The position numbers and the translations under genes are program-made. Below are positions 60,337-64,000 of a stretch of 64,000 nt of DNA, one piece after another. The notes beneath the pieces are model-generated. The model saw only the letters and a list, made by a program, of their open reading frames with translations, ran no database searches and was not told the origin of the DNA. Every line of letters starts with the position of its first letter. Position 1 is the first letter of the stretch. Location: positions 10,178,193 to 10,242,192 of the forward strand of contig SCHM01000001.1 of the NCBI GenBank assembly GCA_004123355.1. Direction: 5' to 3'. The DNA is from Amphirosellinia nigrospora (lineage: Eukaryota; Ascomycota; Sordariomycetes; Xylariales; Xylariaceae).

Positions 60337-62015
60337 TCGATTTGCTGATGACCAATTGTATCGTCCGGTCTGGGATGCATGGAATCACGTATCTTCTGTA
60401 TGAACAGACGCAATGGGTACTGTTTCAGTCTGATTGGCTTTGCTCTGCTTACATGGGTCGAGAAATCTCCGAGACTATCCCTGGCGATTATTTGTAGTGA
60501 GCTTATTCCAGCCGCATTTGATATTCCATTGGTTTACATGTGAAAGTCTTTATTGGTCAACATGTGAAATGAGATTCATGCTCGAATATCAGCACAGTAA
60601 GATGCCATCTCCTCCCCGCTTCCAGGTCGTACAACAAACATATCACTAGCATGATATCGGCAGTTTATTCCGTCCTTGAGTTTGGGATTGGCTAGTCACA
60701 ATATCTACGCTTGGCTCTGAATTCCGCTGATGCTTCATGAGGTTCGACTTGATAGCCATCATAAGGCTTGGCGCTCACCGAGTTAGCCGTTCGACTTGCC
60801 TTTCTCGTCACCACCATGCCTACTTGGGAAAGTGATCGGAGATTCTGGTCTGGCCCTCATTGATGCAACCCAGACTTGTGCTGCGCCGAGGTGGAATCTC
60901 TAAGAGACTATTAGCATTACTAGAGACGTAGATCCGGCCCCGTGGCCGACTGTTACATCGCGTGCTCTTGAACAGCACTTAAACAGAAGGTGACAGCAAT
61001 TGACAGAGCTAAGAGCCTCAAGGCCAGCGCATGGGCGATGTCGACCACACCAAGCTGAAGGTGTGCTGCCGTCTGCCGTATCTAGACCCTGATCGCTGTG
61101 AGCGTCCCGATCGTAGGGTGGTTTTTTAGCCATCCAGCCAAGAGGACCAAGACCCGGGGAGAAAGCTTGTTTATCGCTTGGCAGGGACAGAATCGATTCT
61201 TGGGTCATTAAATGCGTAGTATGCACCGACAAGAATAAAGCAGTCATGTTACAGATTATCTCCAAGCGGCGCGAGAAGACTCACGAAGGCAGGGTGTTTC
61301 AAGACGCCTTCACTTAAGGTCAGTATGGTAGCGCCCCTGTTATCGCGGCTTTTAAGCGCTGATGTCGGCGGGATCCGCCCCTACATAACCCTGCTCTCCA
61401 TGTCGACATCGTTATCCCCGATTACCTACATTGGCTTCCCTACAGTAGCGCAAACGCGCTTTTGCCACCGTCGTTGCTGATGATTAAGTTGAGCTAGAAA
61501 TGAAGCCAATCCAAGTGTAGAAGGCCAAAAGTGGCGAATCATCCGGTAGTCAGTCCCCAGAGCTACCCAACCTACGATAACGATCATTAGCTGGTCTATT
61601 AGAGGGTCGGAAGGTTTATTGGGCCTCGTTGATTCGTGATACCATGTATACGCCTTATGAGCGAATCGTAAGGGGCTCTGTGTGGTATCATCGAGAAAGT
61701 TGGCAAGCGGCATAAGCAGTCAACCTCTCGTGGGCGAGTCGTGACGGCCTGCCTCTATTGGCATGCACCGCGAAGGAACAATCTGGCTTCTCCGGGAACG
61801 ACCATATCACCGGCAATTCACGTTGAACGACGAGAAAGGGTCGATCTCCTGCCTCATTGAGCCGAGGATGTGGCCGAGCCAGCCAGTCACCTGCATGATG
61901 CCTCACGATGTTCAGCAATATATAAACCTCATGTCCGTCCATATGATGAAGGACTTCACTCCCAGCACTCATCGGTTCTCTTCACTGTCTCTGCCTCAGT
62001 CCTCGACTTGTCAAA
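60337..62015. other. Intergenic, SDR to aspartic protease
   Basis: No gene is supported. Minus-strand open frames at 60900-61265, 61426-61713 and 61688-61972 show no family features. The last 100 bp are CT-rich and form the promoter/5' UTR of the protease gene. Confidence 0.5.
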
Positions 62016-63292
62016 ATGGTTCATACTCCCAGCACTCTTGCGCTCTTCAGCGCTGTTCTCGGCGCCGTCTCGGCTGTTCCTACTCCTCAGCCGGGTCGTT
62101 TCACCGTCAACCAGACTCGCAATGCGAACTTCAAGCGACACGGTCCCGCTCAGGTTGCCAAGACGTACCTGAAATACGGACGTCCTGTGCCTGCCGAGCT
62201 CGCCGCTGCCCTGGGCTTGACCAAGCGCAGCTCTGGCTCCGTGAACACGTACCCCGAGGAGTACGACTCGGAGTGGCTGACCCCTGTCCAAATCGGCACG
62301 CCCGCTCAGACGCTCAACCTTGACTTCGACACGGGTTCGTCTGATCTCTGGGTCTTCAGCACCGACACCCCCTCGAGCTCCGTCAACGGGCAGACGCAGT
62401 ACAACCCTAGCAAGAGCAGCACCGCCAAGAAGCTCAGCGGTGCCAAGTGGAACATCGGCTACGGTGACGGCAGCTCGTCCAGCGGTATCGTCTACACTGA
62501 CGTCGTCAAGATCGGCGGCCTTTCGGTCGCCAGCCAGGCTGTCGAGTCCGCCCAGGTCGTGTCCTCCTCTTTCACCGAGGAGGGCAACCTTGACGGCCTT
62601 CTCGGTCTCGCGTTCAGCACCCTGAACACCGTCACCCCCACCCTCAAAAGACCTGGTTCGACAACATCAAGGGAAGCCTCGACTCCCCCATCTTCGCCGT
62701 CGATTTCAAGGCTGGCGGTGTTGGTAAGTCTAGACATAATCCCCATCTATGACTCCCGTGAAGGGTGTTATTTGGCTGAGTTTGCTAACATATCGCCTGC
62801 AGCCGGCACCTATGACTTCGGCTTCATTGACAGCAGCAAGTACACGGGTGCCATCACCTACTCTTCCGTGAGCACTCGCCAGGGATGGTGGGAGTTCTCC
62901 GCCTCCGGCTACGCCGTCGGTAGCAGCTCGTTCAAGTCGTCCAGCATCGACGGCATCGCCGACACTGGCACAACCCTCCTGTACCTGCCCAGCAGCATCG
63001 TCAGCGCCTACTACGCTCAGGTCTCTGGCGCCAAGAGCAGCAGCTCGGCCGGCGGCTACATCTTCCCTGCAGCGCCACCTTGCCCAACTTCACCTTCGGC
63101 GTCGGCTCTGCCCGCGTGATCCCCGGTAGCTACATCAACTACGCTCCCTACTCCGGCAGCAACTGTTTCGGTGGCATCCAGACCAGCTCAGGTCTGCCTG
63201 TCAACATTTTCGGCGATATTATCCTCAAGGCCGCGTATGTCGTCTTCGACAACAACGGACCCCGTATCGGCTGGGCCAACAAGTCCTTGTAA
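62016..63292 (+). CDS. Secreted aspartic protease, pepsin family A1 (penicillopepsin-like)
   Basis: An extracellular acid endopeptidase. The signal peptide is [21 protein letters not shown] basic propeptide follows, with a KR processing site (GLTKR) before the mature start [20 protein letters not shown]. The first catalytic site is in [17 protein letters not shown], the flap in [13 protein letters not shown] and the second site in [13 protein letters not shown]. The pair of cysteines near the C-terminus ([10 protein letters not shown] and SNCFGG) is the usual disulfide, and the end is [13 protein letters not shown]. One intron at 62725-62802 (GTAAGT donor, TGCTAAC branch point, CTGCAG acceptor) is read in frame: KAGGV then [10 protein letters not shown]. 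Two base losses are needed: in AAAA 62646-62649 (restoring [20 protein letters not shown]) and in CCC 63065-63067 (restoring YIFPCSATLP). The codon third positions are very GC-rich. Confidence 0.93.
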
Positions 63293-64000
63293 GCGCTGAG
63301 ATGACTATAAATGGCTGCATAATGTCTTGGGCACGGGTTTGTTCGTCTAGATAGGCTTAGACGACACTGCTAGATAGTGAATGAAAAAAATACTGAGAGC
63401 TCTCTCAAACTTCAATGCATTTTTGGATGGAATTTTTGCGGTTGTTTCGCGTCTTAGAGATTCGAAGAGAGTTCGATGATCATGTGCATGATAACCACAG
63501 CTTATTACCAAGATTAACTAACCCCAGCATAGACGTGGTGGGTGGGAAACGTAGAAAAGTAGATCGCACAATACTTGAAGCCCCTGAGATGAACGAAATT
63601 TGAAGTGAGAACCTTGAAAGTGATGGTCACACTAGTCCGTACTTGTGATAGATGAATAGTAATGAGGTCTCTGCCCGAGAGTCCGTCTCGATCGTTTTCT
63701 CCGAGGCTAGTCTGTCTCGGTGAATTATAATAGGGTGAATGATGGGATATGATGCCGCGCTACTACACTACTATAAGTAAAATGAACCTAGAAACGTATT
63801 CCCCGCTCTCGTGCCTAGGTTAGATAGCCACCGCCCAATCACGATAAGCGAGCTGTGGTCGACAATCTGGGTTCGATTCCCAGGGGAGGGAGGTCTTTTC
63901 ATAATTGGTACCTGGTATTTATAGCTCAGCTACATCCTCTTCATTGCCGTCATCAACAACAAACCAATCCCTCACCACAGCTGTTCCCTTCACAACCGTT
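63293..64000. other. Downstream of the protease; contains an isolated T-arm-like sequence
   Basis: No gene is supported. A tRNA-like T arm (CTGGG-TTCGATT-CCCAG) lies near 63871-63887, but no matching acceptor or anticodon arms were found. The end of the window (from 63930) is CA/CT-rich and could be the promoter of a gene outside it. Confidence 0.4.

Noticed and set aside
60900-61972. Minus-strand open frames between the second SDR and the protease
   Set aside because: Compositions are irregular and no family features or conserved blocks appear.
3050-63292. Programmed ribosomal frameshifting as the explanation for the broken frames
   Set aside because: The breaks lie in unrelated genes at unrelated short runs with no common slippery motif or downstream structure. 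Base loss during sequencing is the simpler explanation.
63790-63890. Possible tRNA with a perfect T arm
   Set aside because: The T arm is good, but the 3' sequence GGGAGGG has no 5' partner and no anticodon arm of the right size can be formed, even allowing an intron. It may be a tRNA fragment.
1-64000. CRISPR arrays, bacterial operons, phage or plasmid genes
   Set aside because: No regularly spaced repeats, no Shine-Dalgarno-linked operons and clear spliceosomal introns throughout; the sequence is fungal.

Overview
The window looks like a contig from a filamentous ascomycete (Pezizomycotina, probably a Sordariomycete). Genes carry many short spliceosomal introns (about 50-120 nt, GTRNGT donors, CTAAC-type branch points). 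The gene set is typical of the group: an AA9 polysaccharide monooxygenase, a secreted aspartic protease, a HET-domain protein, a GPR1/FUN34/YaaH acetate-transporter homologue, the autophagy-related sterol glucosyltransferase ATG26, the CHL1 helicase, the FCP1 phosphatase and the complex I subunit NDUFA13/GRIM-19.

Layout. Positions 1-36 kb are gene-poor and AT-rich with long empty stretches (5.2-7.9, 12.4-22.3, 26.3-28.8, 30.1-32.4 and 33.8-35.4 kb). They hold a fungal STAND-type N-terminal/ankyrin gene (+, 3050-5208), an acetate-transporter-family gene (+, 7903-9342), a CCCH zinc-finger gene (-, 10338-12416), a HET gene (-, 22355-24475), a protein-kinase relic (+, about 25560-26262), a rhodopsin-domain-like membrane protein (+, 28844-30116), an intron-containing tRNA-Leu(CAA) (32392-32498), a short-chain dehydrogenase (-, 32833-33776) and a fascin-like fragment (about 35385-35660). 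Positions 37-64 kb are a gene-dense housekeeping and secretion block: AA9 LPMO (+), Cys-rich membrane protein (-), methyltransferase-like protein (+), ATG26 (-), CHL1 (+), FCP1 (+), NDUFA13 (+), a second SDR (+) and an aspartic protease (+).

The main technical observation is that almost every recognisable gene, including ones expected to be essential, carries one or more single-base deletions, most of them in short homopolymers. Removing one base from an otherwise conserved frame explains each break. This looks like uncorrected sequencing or assembly error rather than pseudogenisation. CDS coordinates are therefore given as gene spans, with exon and frame details in the evidence.

The most interesting biological observation is a pair of introns in the SDR gene at 58.9-60.3 kb that are clearly homologous to each other (first 43 nt aligned without gaps, 35 identical, all eight differences transitions). 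This is the pattern expected of introner-like elements or intron duplication. Other notable items are a short foldback element (27110-27293), a strong GC hairpin in AT-rich DNA (30944-30990), an AA9 gene split by nine introns, and clustering of putative allorecognition genes in the AT-rich half.
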